DNA of 64,000 bases from NCBI GenBank assembly GCA_024280835.1, contig JAJRPJ010000012.1, positions 1 through 64,000 on the forward strand, written 5' to 3'. Below, piece after piece: positions 44,170 through 53,638 of this stretch (position 1 is its first letter; each line of letters starts with the position of its first letter). Made by a program: the position numbers and the translations under genes. The notes under the pieces were generated by a model. The model saw only the letters and a program-made list of their open reading frames with translations, was not told the origin of the DNA and searched no databases. The stretch comes from Candidatus Zixiibacteriota bacterium (lineage in GTDB: Bacteria > Zixibacteria > MSB-5A5 > GN15 > JACZUZ01).

Positions 44170-46209
44170 TTAGTCAGTTCCGTTCGCGGATGAAGAACTT
44201 GGCGAAGCATTTGTTGAGACCAGAGATTCATTTTCGGCAGTCTTCTGGATTTGGGGACGTTGATTTTGGGGACGCTGGCCTTGGCGGCCAAACCCGAGTC
44301 TTCCGAGAAAACTACGTTTGCCATTTGTGTGCCCGCTGGACTTCATGGACAATATTATTTTTTGAGCAATTGATTCAGAATCTAGGCCCAACTCTTTCCA
44401 CAGTTCTGCGACCGTACCATGCCAGATGAACTCATCGGCAATTGCGCAATTCACCACCTTGCCAGTATAGTTGGCTTCGTGCATGAGACGCGAGATTGTC
44501 GAACCAAAACCACCGATTAAGGCATTCTCCTCAATTGTCATTATTGTTGAGTGAGAATCGGCTAATTGGCCTAACATCTCCATGTCGATTGGCTTAACAA
44601 AGCGGGCATTGATAACCGTGATAGACTTACCTGTTTCGGCGAGGACCTTGTCGGCAGCCTCAAGCGCATTGATAACCATCGTACCGACAGCCAAAATGCA
44701 AAGTTCACTACCCTCACGCAGAGATTCCCATTTGCCCCACTCTATGGGCGCAAATCCAGCCTTTACTTCATTTGGCACAGGCCCACGTGGGTAACGAATT
44801 GAAATCGGGCCACCAATGTCCTCCTCGATTGCATAGCGAAGCATCGAGCGCAATTCGTTGCCGTCTTTTGGTGCGGCGACTGTAAAATTCGGCGCAGTTT
44901 GCATAAAGCTTAAGTCAAAGACTCCATGGTGTGTCGGGCCATCGGCGCCGACAATACCAGCTCTATCGAGGCATAGAATCGCAGGCAGATTTTGCAAGGC
45001 AATGTCATGCATGACTTGATCATAGCCACGCTGCAAGAAAGACGAATAGACAGCGAACAGCGGGCGCACTCCCCCTGCGGCTAGACCTGCTGTGAAACAG
45101 ACGCCATGCTCTTCGGCGATTCCTACATCGTGATAACGCTCGGGGAATTTTTCGCCAAATGGCAAAACACCAGAACCAGTAGGCATGGCCGCCGTAATGA
45201 CATTGAGGCTTTTGTTCTTTTCACCAAGTTCGACTATCGCGTCACCAAAGACTTTTGTGTAGGCAGGTAATGATTTCGGTTGGGCGTGCATTTTGCCTGT
45301 CTTCAAATCGAATGGCTGAACCGAATAGAATTTCAACGCATCCTCTTCAGCTAACTTGTAACCTTTACCTTTTTTTGTGAAGACATGCAAAACACGCGGG
45401 CCAGTCATTTCCCGCAATTCACTTAGAGTTTTGCGGAGCAATGGAATATCATTGCCGTCAATTGGCCCGAAATATCGCAAGCCAAGATTTTCGAAAAGAG
45501 CCCCTGGTTGGACAAGAGTCTTGAAAGATTTCTCTAAACGCCGGACAGTTTCACGGATTTGCTCACGGCGCTTGAATTTGCCTGTCAACTGCCAAACCTC
45601 TGAGCGAATTTTGTTGTAGCGTTCGTCGGTCATAATTCCTGTGAGATATTTCGATAGCGCTCCCACAGTTTTTGAAATTGCCCAACTATTATCGTTAAGG
45701 ATTATCAAGACATCTTTTTTGGCGCCACCTAGGTGATTCATGCCTTCGTAGCATAAACCTCCAGTCATCGCTCCATCACCTGTGACAGCAACTACTTTGT
45801 GGTCCTCACCCCGTGAATCTCGCGCACAAGCATAGCCCATAGCCGCTGAAATTGAAGTCGAGGCATGACCAGCAATAAAGGCGTCATATTCAGACTCTTC
45901 CCTGCGAGTGAAACCGGAGAGGCCATGACGTTTGCGGATAGTAGTCATTCGGTCGGCGCGACCAGTCAGAATCTTATGTGGATAGCATTGATGGCTAACA
46001 TCCCAGATTAGTTTGTCAGTAGGAGTATCAAAGACGGCATGGATTGCCACAGCCAATTCTACAACACCTAAATTGGAGGCAAAGTGTCCACCAACTTCGG
46101 CAACTGACGTCAGTAAGACTTCACGAACTTCATCAGCCAATTGGATCAATTGTTCGTCGGTGAAGCTCTTTAGTTCTGAGGTCGCTTTGAGATTCTTTAA
46201 CAAGGACAT
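44170..46209 (-). CDS. dxs: 1-deoxy-D-xylulose-5-phosphate synthase
   Basis: A 679-residue thiamine-diphosphate transketolase-like enzyme that starts the MEP isoprenoid pathway. Seen: GGHFASNLGVVELAVAIHAV, WDVSHQCYPHKILTGR, GHASTSISAAMGYA, VTGDGAMTGGLCYEGMNH, NDNSWAISK, VGIAEEHGVCFTAGLA, FLQRGYDQVMHDIALQNLP and DGPTHHGVFDLSFM. The last 50 residues (QGQRPQNQRPQIQ and a Ser/Thr-rich end) are a low-complexity extension beyond the usual length of about 620-630. Confidence 0.97.
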   Translation of the reverse strand: MSLLKNLKATSELKSFTDEQLIQLADEVREVLLTSVAEVGGHFASNLGVVELAVAIHAVFDTPTDKLIWDVSHQCYPHKILTGRADRMTTIRKRHGLSGFTRREESEYDAFIAGHASTSISAAMGYACARDSRGEDHKVVAVTGDGAMTGGLCYEGMNHLGGAKKDVLIILNDNSWAISKTVGALSKYLTGIMTDERYNKIRSEVWQLTGKFKRREQIRETVRRLEKSFKTLVQPGALFENLGLRYFGPIDGNDIPLLRKTLSELREMTGPRVLHVFTKKGKGYKLAEEDALKFYSVQPFDLKTGKMHAQPKSLPAYTKVFGDAIVELGEKNKSLNVITAAMPTGSGVLPFGEKFPERYHDVGIAEEHGVCFTAGLAAGGVRPLFAVYSSFLQRGYDQVMHDIALQNLPAILCLDRAGIVGADGPTHHGVFDLSFMQTAPNFTVAAPKDGNELRSMLRYAIEEDIGGPISIRYPRGPVPNEVKAGFAPIEWGKWESLREGSELCILAVGTMVINALEAADKVLAETGKSITVINARFVKPIDMEMLGQLADSHSTIMTIEENALIGGFGSTISRLMHEANYTGKVVNCAIADEFIWHGTVAELWKELGLDSESIAQKIILSMKSSGHTNGKRSFLGRLGFGRQGQRPQNQRPQIQKTAENESLVSTNASPSSSSANGTD

Positions 46210-46557
46210 ATTAGTAAGAGACGGCTTAGTTAAGACTGTGCTGTATTGGGTCTATGTTTTATGAAAACACGTTTTTTAGTGAGAACATTTCTTGAAACAA
46301 AAGTATTGATATTGTGATTTCTTGCGGACAATTCTCTTCGTCCATTTTCACTTATACTAAAGATGTGTAAGTCAGGCCATAATTAGCAAATAAAACTGCC
46401 TATGAGCCGCGACTTCCCACTAGGATAATAGTGGGTAATGTGAATCAGGGCAAGTTTGAGGCTCTGTGAAGTATCGGATTATGTTTGATTGTACCTGCAA
46501 TATCTTGCTCACCTTTCCTGGATAGCTCGGGGGGACAATACAAATGGTACTAAATAA
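46210..46557. other. Spacer between dxs and the flagellin terminator
   Basis: About 350 bp upstream of dxs and downstream of the flagellin gene with no convincing gene. It holds a CCCACTA-6-TAGTGGG hairpin near 46408-46427. It should contain the dxs promoter on the minus strand, but I could not pick a strong -35/-10 pair. Confidence 0.4.
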
Positions 46558-46590
46558 GAAAAGGAGCCCTCGTTTGAGGGCTCCTTTTTG
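46558..46590 (-). terminator. Flagellin gene terminator
   Basis: AAGGAGCCCTC-4-GAGGGCTCCTT, eleven perfect pairs with A-runs and T-runs on both sides, so it can work in both directions. It begins about 65 bp after the flagellin stop codon. Confidence 0.92.
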
Positions 46591-46654
46591 ATAAAACTAA
46601 TGCTGTAAAACCATTGTTACCGAATTAACGGTTAAATGTTCACCAAAGCTATGA

Positions 46655-48835
46655 CTATCTGAACAATGACAAGACGGCCTGAGGAATCTGGTTCGCCTGA
46701 GCAAGCATCGCGGTGCCAGCCTGGACGAGAATCTGATTCTTGGTAAACTCAGACATCTCTTTAGCGATATCAGCGTCACGGATATTTGACTCAGAAGCGG
46801 TCAAGTTCTGTGAAGCGATACGCAAGTTACGCAAGTTGGATTCCAAAGTATTCTTCTGGAATGAACCGAGCGTACCACGTGTGGTTGAGACTTCGTCAAT
46901 TGAAGCGTCAATGATGGCCAAAGCATCCTGAGCGCCTTGCACAGAGGTAACATCAATCTGGGCTAGACTTGTAAACAAGTTGCCTGTGAGACCTTTACCA
47001 AGTGACTTTCCAGCCATGCCACGCAAGCCGATTGAAGCAGTCTGACCGACTGAACCACCGATTTGGAAGACAAGTGACTGATCAGTATTGAACATTGTCT
47101 CTGTTCCACCAGTCGAGCTCAAAGCATAATTCACTTTGACAGACTGTGAACGGTCAGCTGTGAAGACTACAAAGTCCTTACCAGCTGTAACGGCAGTTGC
47201 TGGGCCAGCATCCAAACGGACAGCAAATGTGGCGGCCTTGGCGTCAAGCAACAGGTTACCGATATTGATACCAGTCTGCGCGCTAGCGACAGCCATTTTG
47301 ATGGTACCAGTGTTAGCGGCGCCTGTTGTGCCATTTGACAAAGTGACATCATTATTGGTTCCAGCATATTTCACTGAAGTCAACGTGTTGGTGAAGTTAT
47401 TGAAACTAACCAATGCGTCAGTACCAGAGATGGCAACTGTGTCATTAGTCAGCTTCAAGACGTTTTCAAGATCACCTGAATCACCATTGATGGCATTATA
47501 CTTGAGTTTGAAGTCAGAACCCTCATCACGCGTCGCGAACTGAATCTTGTCGCTAGATGTTCCAGTGACTGTTGAAACGATATCGTTGATAGTGTTATCG
47601 CCCTGAACTTTTGCAAACGCAGTTCCTAAAGCAGTGTTAACCGCTGTATTCAAAGCAGTAACTGATGTGTATGTTCCTGTTCCAACTGTGACAGCTGAAG
47701 TCGCTCCACTATTAGAAGCGGTTGTAGCTGTAAAGTTAAGAACGTTATCAGAAACACCGCGATCGGTGCTACCTGCTGTGAAAGCGAAGTAATCAGCAGT
47801 AGCTGTACTTGAAGATGATGTAGTCTTGATTGAATAGTTAGCTCCAAGGTTTGAAGCCTCAAGACGGATGCTATTAGAGACAACCGATGTCTCTACTTTA
47901 CCTTGCAACGAAGCATTAGCTGTAATAGCAGCTTCGAACTTGGCCTCGGCTTGAGCAGTTGTATCTCCAGCAACTAATGTAAATGTTACTGTTTGATCGC
48001 CTGTTGTTGACTCACCGTTCTCCTGATAGTTGATTACGACACTGTAATCACCAGCTGTCGAAGCATCAACCGTGGCGGCGCCAACTGTCGCTGTTGTATC
48101 AACGCTAGCCTTGTCCGCTGTGGCAGCCAAGACGAGTGAGTTTGAGAACGCATCAGCAATTGTGATGGAACCTGACTCTTTTTTGGCAACTTCTGAAGCC
48201 TGAAGAACATCGATATTGTGAATCTTCTCTTGCAGGTTCGTCGGTGTGCCATTACCAACCAATGACAAACCGAGCGATGTGGTATTCAATGTCGCAGTGG
48301 CGTCAGCGGTTTTGGTAGCGGAGATAGAATGTGTGCCAGATTTCAAGCCAGACTGAACAACCGTCACACCAGAGGTATTGGCGCTGGTGATAGTCGCGAT
48401 ATTGTCTTTGGAACCATCAAGCAACTTCTTGGTGCCAAACTCAGTGTTCGCGGCGATACGATCAATTGTCTTGAGAGCATTTGCAATTTCCGCCTGATCA
48501 GCAGCGAGCTGATTGACATCGTTGAAACCCTCGTTAGCGGCGTGAATAGCCAGCTCTCTCATCGAGATGAGAAGTGAGTTGATTTCGGTTAGAGCTCCCT
48601 CAGCGGTTTGGATCATGTTGATTGATCCTTCTGAGTTCTCAATAGCGCGGTTAAGACCGGCAATCTGAGCGCGGAACTGTTCGGAGATAACGAGACCAGC
48701 CGGGTTATCGGCGGCTCTGTTGATTCTGAAACCTGAAGAGAGTTTCTCCATCGACTTCGAGAGCATATTGCTCGAGTTGATGAGGTTTCTGTTCGCGTTT
48801 AACGCGGCTACATTACTATTAATACGAAGCGCCAT
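46655..48835 (-). CDS. fliC: Flagellin
   Basis: A 726-residue filament protein. The N-terminal D0/D1 is canonical (ALRINSNVAALNANRNLI, SMEKLSSGFRINRAADNPAG, AIENSEGSINMIQTAEGALT), as is the C-terminus (TLGSFQKNTLESNLRNL, ATAKEMSEFTKNQILVQ-type segment and ending QIPQAVLSLFR). Between about residues 150 and 620 lies a Thr/Ser/Ala/Asp-rich variable region much longer than in a 500-residue flagellin, giving large surface-exposed D2/D3 domains and many possible O-glycosylation sites. AAGGAGGAAG precedes the ATG and is itself a CsrA-type GGA site. Confidence 0.96.
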   Translation of the reverse strand: MALRINSNVAALNANRNLINSSNMLSKSMEKLSSGFRINRAADNPAGLVISEQFRAQIAGLNRAIENSEGSINMIQTAEGALTEINSLLISMRELAIHAANEGFNDVNQLAADQAEIANALKTIDRIAANTEFGTKKLLDGSKDNIATITSANTSGVTVVQSGLKSGTHSISATKTADATATLNTTSLGLSLVGNGTPTNLQEKIHNIDVLQASEVAKKESGSITIADAFSNSLVLAATADKASVDTTATVGAATVDASTAGDYSVVINYQENGESTTGDQTVTFTLVAGDTTAQAEAKFEAAITANASLQGKVETSVVSNSIRLEASNLGANYSIKTTSSSSTATADYFAFTAGSTDRGVSDNVLNFTATTASNSGATSAVTVGTGTYTSVTALNTAVNTALGTAFAKVQGDNTINDIVSTVTGTSSDKIQFATRDEGSDFKLKYNAINGDSGDLENVLKLTNDTVAISGTDALVSFNNFTNTLTSVKYAGTNNDVTLSNGTTGAANTGTIKMAVASAQTGINIGNLLLDAKAATFAVRLDAGPATAVTAGKDFVVFTADRSQSVKVNYALSSTGGTETMFNTDQSLVFQIGGSVGQTASIGLRGMAGKSLGKGLTGNLFTSLAQIDVTSVQGAQDALAIIDASIDEVSTTRGTLGSFQKNTLESNLRNLRIASQNLTASESNIRDADIAKEMSEFTKNQILVQAGTAMLAQANQIPQAVLSLFR

Positions 48836-48841
48836 CTCTGA

Positions 48842-48851
48842 CTTCCTCCTT
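48842..48851 (-). promoter_or_regulatory. Flagellin Shine-Dalgarno and proximal CsrA site
   Basis: CAAGGAGGAAG lies 7-16 bases before the flagellin ATG and contains two GGA cores, the form CsrA covers in Bacillus hag. Confidence 0.6.
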
Positions 48852-48942
48852 GAATGACTCGCTAGTCAATTTAGTTTTCTTATTTCTTTGCGAGAACGTA
48901 GACAGCTATCTAATCTTTAGATTTCCAAAAATATCTACGCAG

Positions 48943-48956
48943 GAACATCCATGTTC
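48943..48956 (-). promoter_or_regulatory. Distal CsrA-binding hairpin in the flagellin leader
   Basis: GAACATGGATGTTC is a palindrome that presents GGA near its tip. ACATGGATGT fits nine of the ten bases of the CsrA consensus core ACARGGAUGU. It lies about 95 bases upstream of the second GGA site. Confidence 0.65.
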
Positions 48957-49181
48957 ACTTCGGTACAATCTTGTGACTATTATTTTGCTTCCCTCCAGTT
49001 TGACGTAGTCACATTCGTCACGTATTTGTTTTTCCCTCCCCTATTTCCTATAGTTCTTTTCTTGTAGCATTTATTATCTATTTTACAGTCTTACTTGTAC
49101 GTGAGACTTTGACAGTCTCATAACTTCTCTTTGCGACATCCAATAATGCATTAACAGCGAAGAGGTTCTCATGTATCATTT
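48957..49181 (-). other. Long flagellin leader, remaining part
   Basis: Untranslated leader implied by the sigma-28-like promoter upstream. No ORF is convincing. It contains TGAGACT-5-AGTCTCA (49102-49120), a stable hairpin of unknown role. Confidence 0.45.
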
Positions 49182-49208
49182 ATTTCGGTCAATAGGACAA
49201 AACCTTCA
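49182..49208 (-). promoter_or_regulatory. Sigma-28-type flagellin promoter
   Basis: TGAAGGTT (49201-49208), exactly 11 bases, then ACCGAAAT (49182-49189) on the minus strand. It matches TAAAGTTT-N11-GCCGATAA at eleven of sixteen positions with the correct spacing. The start of transcription would be near 49175, giving a leader of about 340 bases. Confidence 0.6.
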
Positions 49209-49415
49209 CTGCTAATCCGAACGTTTTGAGTTTTCCCCAAAAGGTTCTCCAAGAGGACTCCCAATAGGTATTGCTGTTTTGAACCAACGCGTATCAATTC
49301 AACTAGATATACCTGTTATTGTTTCAGTATGAATTGTTCACATACTTTTCGAAATCCCAAACCACTGAATTTCTTATTCGCTTAATAAACTGCCGTACCT
49401 ACAAATCTACCTCTG
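49209..49415. other. Spacer upstream of the flagellin promoter
   Basis: About 200 bp between the TPR-glycosyltransferase stop and the flagellin promoter. No gene or strong terminator seen. Confidence 0.35.
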
Positions 49416-51998
49416 TTAAGAAATTGAATGTATTTGTTGTGCTTCAATATCTTGTAATCGCTTCTTGGCAATCGCATGATTCGGATTAGCTTGCAATAGT
49501 CGCTTGTAGCCAACCTCGGCTGCTTGCGAGCCACCTAAAGACAAATAGCAATCCGACAATGCCAATAGCGCTTCTTCATCGGATGGTTCTTGTAATAATA
49601 GCTCTTCATAGACTTGCAACGCCTCGGCGCCACGTTCCAGACGTAACAATAAAGCGCCCATAATGAAACGTGATTCTCTGTCATCGGGGGCTATTGGGGT
49701 ATATTCTGCGAATCGTTCGACCGCCTGTACCAATTGTCCAGTTCTAGCTAGAGCAATAGCGTAATTCCGTAGCAAATGCGCAGAATGTGGCTCATCTTCC
49801 AATGCAAGAACATACCATTTGCAAGCCTCAGAGTTGTTTTCAAGAATCAAGTTTGAATCGGCCAACCCAGTTCTGACTCTTACATCTCCTGCAAAGATAT
49901 CTTCAGAAGCCAAGAATGACTCACGGGCCTCGGCGGTACGGTTAAAAGCCAACTCTGCTCTACCTCTGGCGGCCAGTAGTTTTGGATCTGTAGAAGTTGT
50001 TTTTTGATGACTTGCCAATAATTCAAGAGCTTGATTGGCACGACCACTTTCGGAGAGGATATCACTATAGCGTTCAAGAATCATACTTGCGGAATTAGTT
50101 GCTTTCAAACCGCTTCGCAGGGTAGCCTCTGACGCCCCCAGATCACCAGAGTCTGAAAATGTCTCTACCAATCCAAGATAAGCAGACGCTCGTTGCGGGT
50201 TTACTTCTATATCTCGACGGAAATATTTTTGCGCAGTTTTGTTATCGGCCAAACGATAGCACATCCAGCCAACACGCGTGTTCGCATCCAGATAATCAAC
50301 TGTTTCGGTCAAAGCTTGTTGATACTGGGCCTGTGCCTGTGCGAAGTTGCTTTGCGCTTCAGCAATTAGGCCTAGGTTGTAATAAGCATTGGCGCGTGAA
50401 TTGAGGTGAATAATAATGAGTGTATTTGTTTGCTGGTGCGCAGAATAATTCTTCTGCAACTCCAAATATTTTGTGTACCACTCCGCAGCTTTTGTATAAA
50501 GCTGTTGCGAACGAAAGCTATGAGCCAGCGTTATCACGCAGTCCAAATACGAACTATCAATTTTGAGAGCGTATAGACAAGCCTCTGCGGCTTGCTCATA
50601 CTTGCCAAGTTCGTGCAAGGCAGTCGCCTGTTGATGATAGGCCATCAAATGAATACTTCCGAACTCAAGTGATTCTGGATCGGTTAGTTCAATTACACGT
50701 GTTGCATGCAGCAAGACATTCTGACAATCGGATTCACTACCAAGATTTCCGCGCGCTCGAATCAATTGCGCGAGATTGAAGTGTGCAAAAGCGTTCTTCT
50801 CGTCTTGCTCAATTTGTTTCTGCAACAAGGCCATTGAGCGCTCATGCTTGAGCTTCATTTTCTCAGGAGTCAAATCGTATCCATGATGAAGCAAACCAAC
50901 AGGGCAACGCAATTCTTTCATAGAATCTGAGAAATTGAGGCGATTGTGGACTATCCCTTCATAGCGCAACTGTAAGTCTCGCCGGAATATTCTCACCGAT
51001 GGCAGTACAGTTGTATCACCACCAGACCTCTCAGCAACATTGTAGACCGTCAATGAAAGCAAGTCATATTCGCTTTTCTGCAAATATTGTTTCAAATGAG
51101 GAATATCTTTCTCAACTAGTCGTTCATCAGCGTCAATGATGAAAATCCAGTCGGATGAGGCCTGTTCAATTGAATAATTCCGATGCTTAGAGAAGTCACT
51201 CTCCCAAGGTTGATGATATATCTTACATCCAAAGGATTCGGCAATTTCAATGGTTCTATCATCAGAGCCTGTATCGACCAAAATAATTTCATCCGCTATG
51301 TCTCTGATTGAGAGCAAACAGCCTTCAAGGAACTCTTCTTCGTTCTTGACAATCATACACACTGATACGGTCTGGCGATTGGTTACCGCTTGTTGGTACA
51401 TGCGTAGTTCTGGAGAGCTAGGTATTTGTTTTAGTCCTGCTATGACAATGCGTTCAGCCAAGTCACGCATTTCAAGTTGTTGTGCTAACTCAGCCCAGTG
51501 CAAATAACCACTCTGCATGCCTGGGTTTAACTCAATAGCAGTTTCAAAACAAATTGCCGCCTGATGATAATTTTCGAGGTGGACATAACTCTGTCCAACA
51601 ATTTCTATTAAGAAACCTGCATTTCTGCGACATTGTTCCTGGCGTTTCGACGAGCTCTCTTCAACTAATAGCTCATCTATCTCGCTAAGAAATGTTTCAC
51701 TGGCTCGACAAACTTCTTGCCAAAGACCAAGCTTATGGCATAGTAACGCTGTCAATAGCGATGCTTCGCACGCGTGTAGACTTGCAAACTCATCTTCTGC
51801 CGTTCCCTCTTGCCATAGAGCTAATTGACTTAGGCTTTCCGTTTGTAGAAGACCATATAAGTCTTTAGCGCTTTGACTCTCAAAGATTGGCGGCTGCAGG
51901 AACTCTGCCTTCACCACAGGATTTGTACTTGATTCAGTACTGGGCACAGACTTATGCCCTGCCACAGACTTACGTTTGCCTTGCTTCTTCTTCACCAC
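49416..51998 (-). CDS. TPR protein with family 2 glycosyltransferase domain
   Basis: An 860-residue protein. Residues about 60-200 carry TPR helices (YHQAAICFETAIELNPGMQS), then a GT2 domain at about 208-330: VSVCMIVKNEEEFLEGCLLS, DEIILVDTGSDDRTIEIAES, WIFIIDADERL with the DxD-like metal site, and HHGYDLTPEKM. The remaining half is many more TPR units (GLIAEAQSNFAQAQAQYQQA; SAYLGLVETFSDSGDLGASE). The order TPR-GT2-TPR resembles protein-glycosylating transferases. No signal peptide. It lies next to flagellin and heads toward it in transcription order, so flagellin glycosylation is inferred. Confidence 0.8.
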   Translation of the reverse strand: MVKKKQGKRKSVAGHKSVPSTESSTNPVVKAEFLQPPIFESQSAKDLYGLLQTESLSQLALWQEGTAEDEFASLHACEASLLTALLCHKLGLWQEVCRASETFLSEIDELLVEESSSKRQEQCRRNAGFLIEIVGQSYVHLENYHQAAICFETAIELNPGMQSGYLHWAELAQQLEMRDLAERIVIAGLKQIPSSPELRMYQQAVTNRQTVSVCMIVKNEEEFLEGCLLSIRDIADEIILVDTGSDDRTIEIAESFGCKIYHQPWESDFSKHRNYSIEQASSDWIFIIDADERLVEKDIPHLKQYLQKSEYDLLSLTVYNVAERSGGDTTVLPSVRIFRRDLQLRYEGIVHNRLNFSDSMKELRCPVGLLHHGYDLTPEKMKLKHERSMALLQKQIEQDEKNAFAHFNLAQLIRARGNLGSESDCQNVLLHATRVIELTDPESLEFGSIHLMAYHQQATALHELGKYEQAAEACLYALKIDSSYLDCVITLAHSFRSQQLYTKAAEWYTKYLELQKNYSAHQQTNTLIIIHLNSRANAYYNLGLIAEAQSNFAQAQAQYQQALTETVDYLDANTRVGWMCYRLADNKTAQKYFRRDIEVNPQRASAYLGLVETFSDSGDLGASEATLRSGLKATNSASMILERYSDILSESGRANQALELLASHQKTTSTDPKLLAARGRAELAFNRTAEARESFLASEDIFAGDVRVRTGLADSNLILENNSEACKWYVLALEDEPHSAHLLRNYAIALARTGQLVQAVERFAEYTPIAPDDRESRFIMGALLLRLERGAEALQVYEELLLQEPSDEEALLALSDCYLSLGGSQAAEVGYKRLLQANPNHAIAKKRLQDIEAQQIHSIS

Positions 51999-52025
51999 AG
52001 TAAACCTATATTGACTTTCTATTTA

Positions 52026-52993
52026 TTATACCAAAGCTGGTACACGCTCAATGACGCCTGTCTTGCTTGCTTGCTTCGTACCAAGACCATACTCTTTCAT
52101 CATCCATTCAATTGTCCGCGGAACACCTTCTTCGAGAGTTACATTCAGTTATGATCGAAGTGTTCTTGAGCTAAAGCGATTGACGGCCTCTTGTTGACGA
52201 CATTGTGCTTGTCTTCTGGCATATAGTTCACCAGCGACGGATCTGCGCCTGTGTATTTGATGATAATCTCTGACAGCTCTTTTACAGAGCGATACTCAGA
52301 GCCACCAATGTTGAATACACGACCAGGAGCGAAGCGCTCACAAGCATTTGCAAGTGTCGGGATGAAGTCATCGATATACATGAAAACACGATGATAGCCT
52401 TCGAAGACATCATATGGAATGCCCATCAAGGCACGGTAAACAAATAGGCACACTACAGAGCGATAGCGATGATAATGCTCACCTGGACCGTAGGCGTTGA
52501 AGAAGCGTAGGCGCATTGTTTGTGAGTCATGGCGTTTTTCAAAGTTCATAATCTGAACTTCATTGACCCACTTCGTTACGGCATAGTCATTGTGTTGAAG
52601 GATGGGCTCTTGCAAAGGCAGGTCTTCGGTCAAGACTTCGGCAGGACAATCGCCATAGATTTCTGACGAAGATGCAAAGATGAGTTTGAAGCCTTTGATC
52701 TTCTGCCATTCGAGAATGTTTCTTGTGCCGATGACATTTGTCGCCCAAAGTGTGTCATAGTATTCTTCACCATTAATTCGACCAAACTCAGCGGCCAAAT
52801 GATAAACGAAATCATAGTCGTTCTCGAAGACTCTTTCCATTTGACGATAATTACTGATATCCGCACGGATATAATTGTCTAAGCCGTGATGCTGTAAATC
52901 ACAACCCCAAACTTCGTGTCCACGTTTTTTCAATTCGTTCATGAGCGGCTTTCCGAGCGTGCCCATACAACCTGTTACTAGTATTCTAGCCAT
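52026..52993 (-). pseudogene. NAD-dependent epimerase/dehydratase, 3' frameshift
   Basis: A short-chain sugar-nucleotide enzyme: ILVTGCMGTLGKPLMNELKK (NAD motif), VYHLAAEFGRING, FASSSEIYGDCP, then the YxxxK pair in NDYAVTKWVNEVQ, and GRVFNIGGSEYRSVKELSEI. The main frame ends at 52145 after EHFDHN, but the adjacent frame continues directly with LNVTLEEGVPRTIEWMMKEY and stops at 52026; this VTLEEG..RTIEW motif is the normal C-terminus of the family. Adding one A near base 52150 fuses the frames. The truncated form lacks only about 40 residues, so activity could persist. Confidence 0.8.
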
Positions 52994-53048
52994 CTTACTA
53001 CTCTCCTTGTAATGCGTCTATTAATTCTAATTTCTCTTTCATACTGCT

Positions 53049-53633
53049 CTATAGTCTGCGAAGCGCTACGATAGCCCGAGAATCACACTCAGGTTTGTCA
53101 TCAAAAAAGCCATCTATGACTACAGTTGCAAAACCTTTGCTCTCCAACTCCTCAGGTTCCCACGAGCTGCGATGCAATTGAAACTCTTCGCCACCGAGAC
53201 CAAACGCGTCACCCGCCTGAGGATGATTTCCAGCTGGACAGTGAACAAAGATTGTCTTACGAGCGATTCGTGCGACATCATCGAGTAATTGAAGCGCCGT
53301 ATCTTTTTCTAAGTGCTCAATAAAGTCAATCAAAATCACTCCATCAAAACTATTCTCTGTGAACAATTCAGCGACTCTTGTAGCGTCATATCTAATCGCG
53401 ACAACACTACTGCTACAGCTACGGCGTTCGATATAGGGAGGATGAATTTCAACTCCAACTCGGACTGGAGCTGTTAGTGCATCTATCATTTCGAAATGAC
53501 CTGCGCCAAGCTCAAGTACCGATTCGCAATTTTTCATTTGCTCCTGTAACACTTGAATAATCTGACCACGAATCGAATTTTCAGGTGAAAACACACCTTT
53601 TACGCTATCTGGCGGCAATGTAACTGTTGGCAT
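53049..53633 (-). CDS. SAM-dependent methyltransferase, class I
   Basis: A 194-residue protein with the Rossmann methyltransferase core: VLELGAGHFEMIDAL (motif I), RVGVEIHPPYIE, and FDGVILIDFIEHLEKDTALQ (motif IV/V), as in UbiE/sugar-methyltransferase-like proteins. Target unknown. Located among glycosyltransferases and the epimerase in the flagellar glycosylation segment, so methylation of a surface sugar is a fair guess. It begins 5 bp after the giant glycosyltransferase gene. Confidence 0.8.
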   Translation of the reverse strand: MPTVTLPPDSVKGVFSPENSIRGQIIQVLQEQMKNCESVLELGAGHFEMIDALTAPVRVGVEIHPPYIERRSCSSSVVAIRYDATRVAELFTENSFDGVILIDFIEHLEKDTALQLLDDVARIARKTIFVHCPAGNHPQAGDAFGLGGEEFQLHRSSWEPEELESKGFATVVIDGFFDDKPECDSRAIVALRRL

Positions 53634-53638
53634 GGTCT

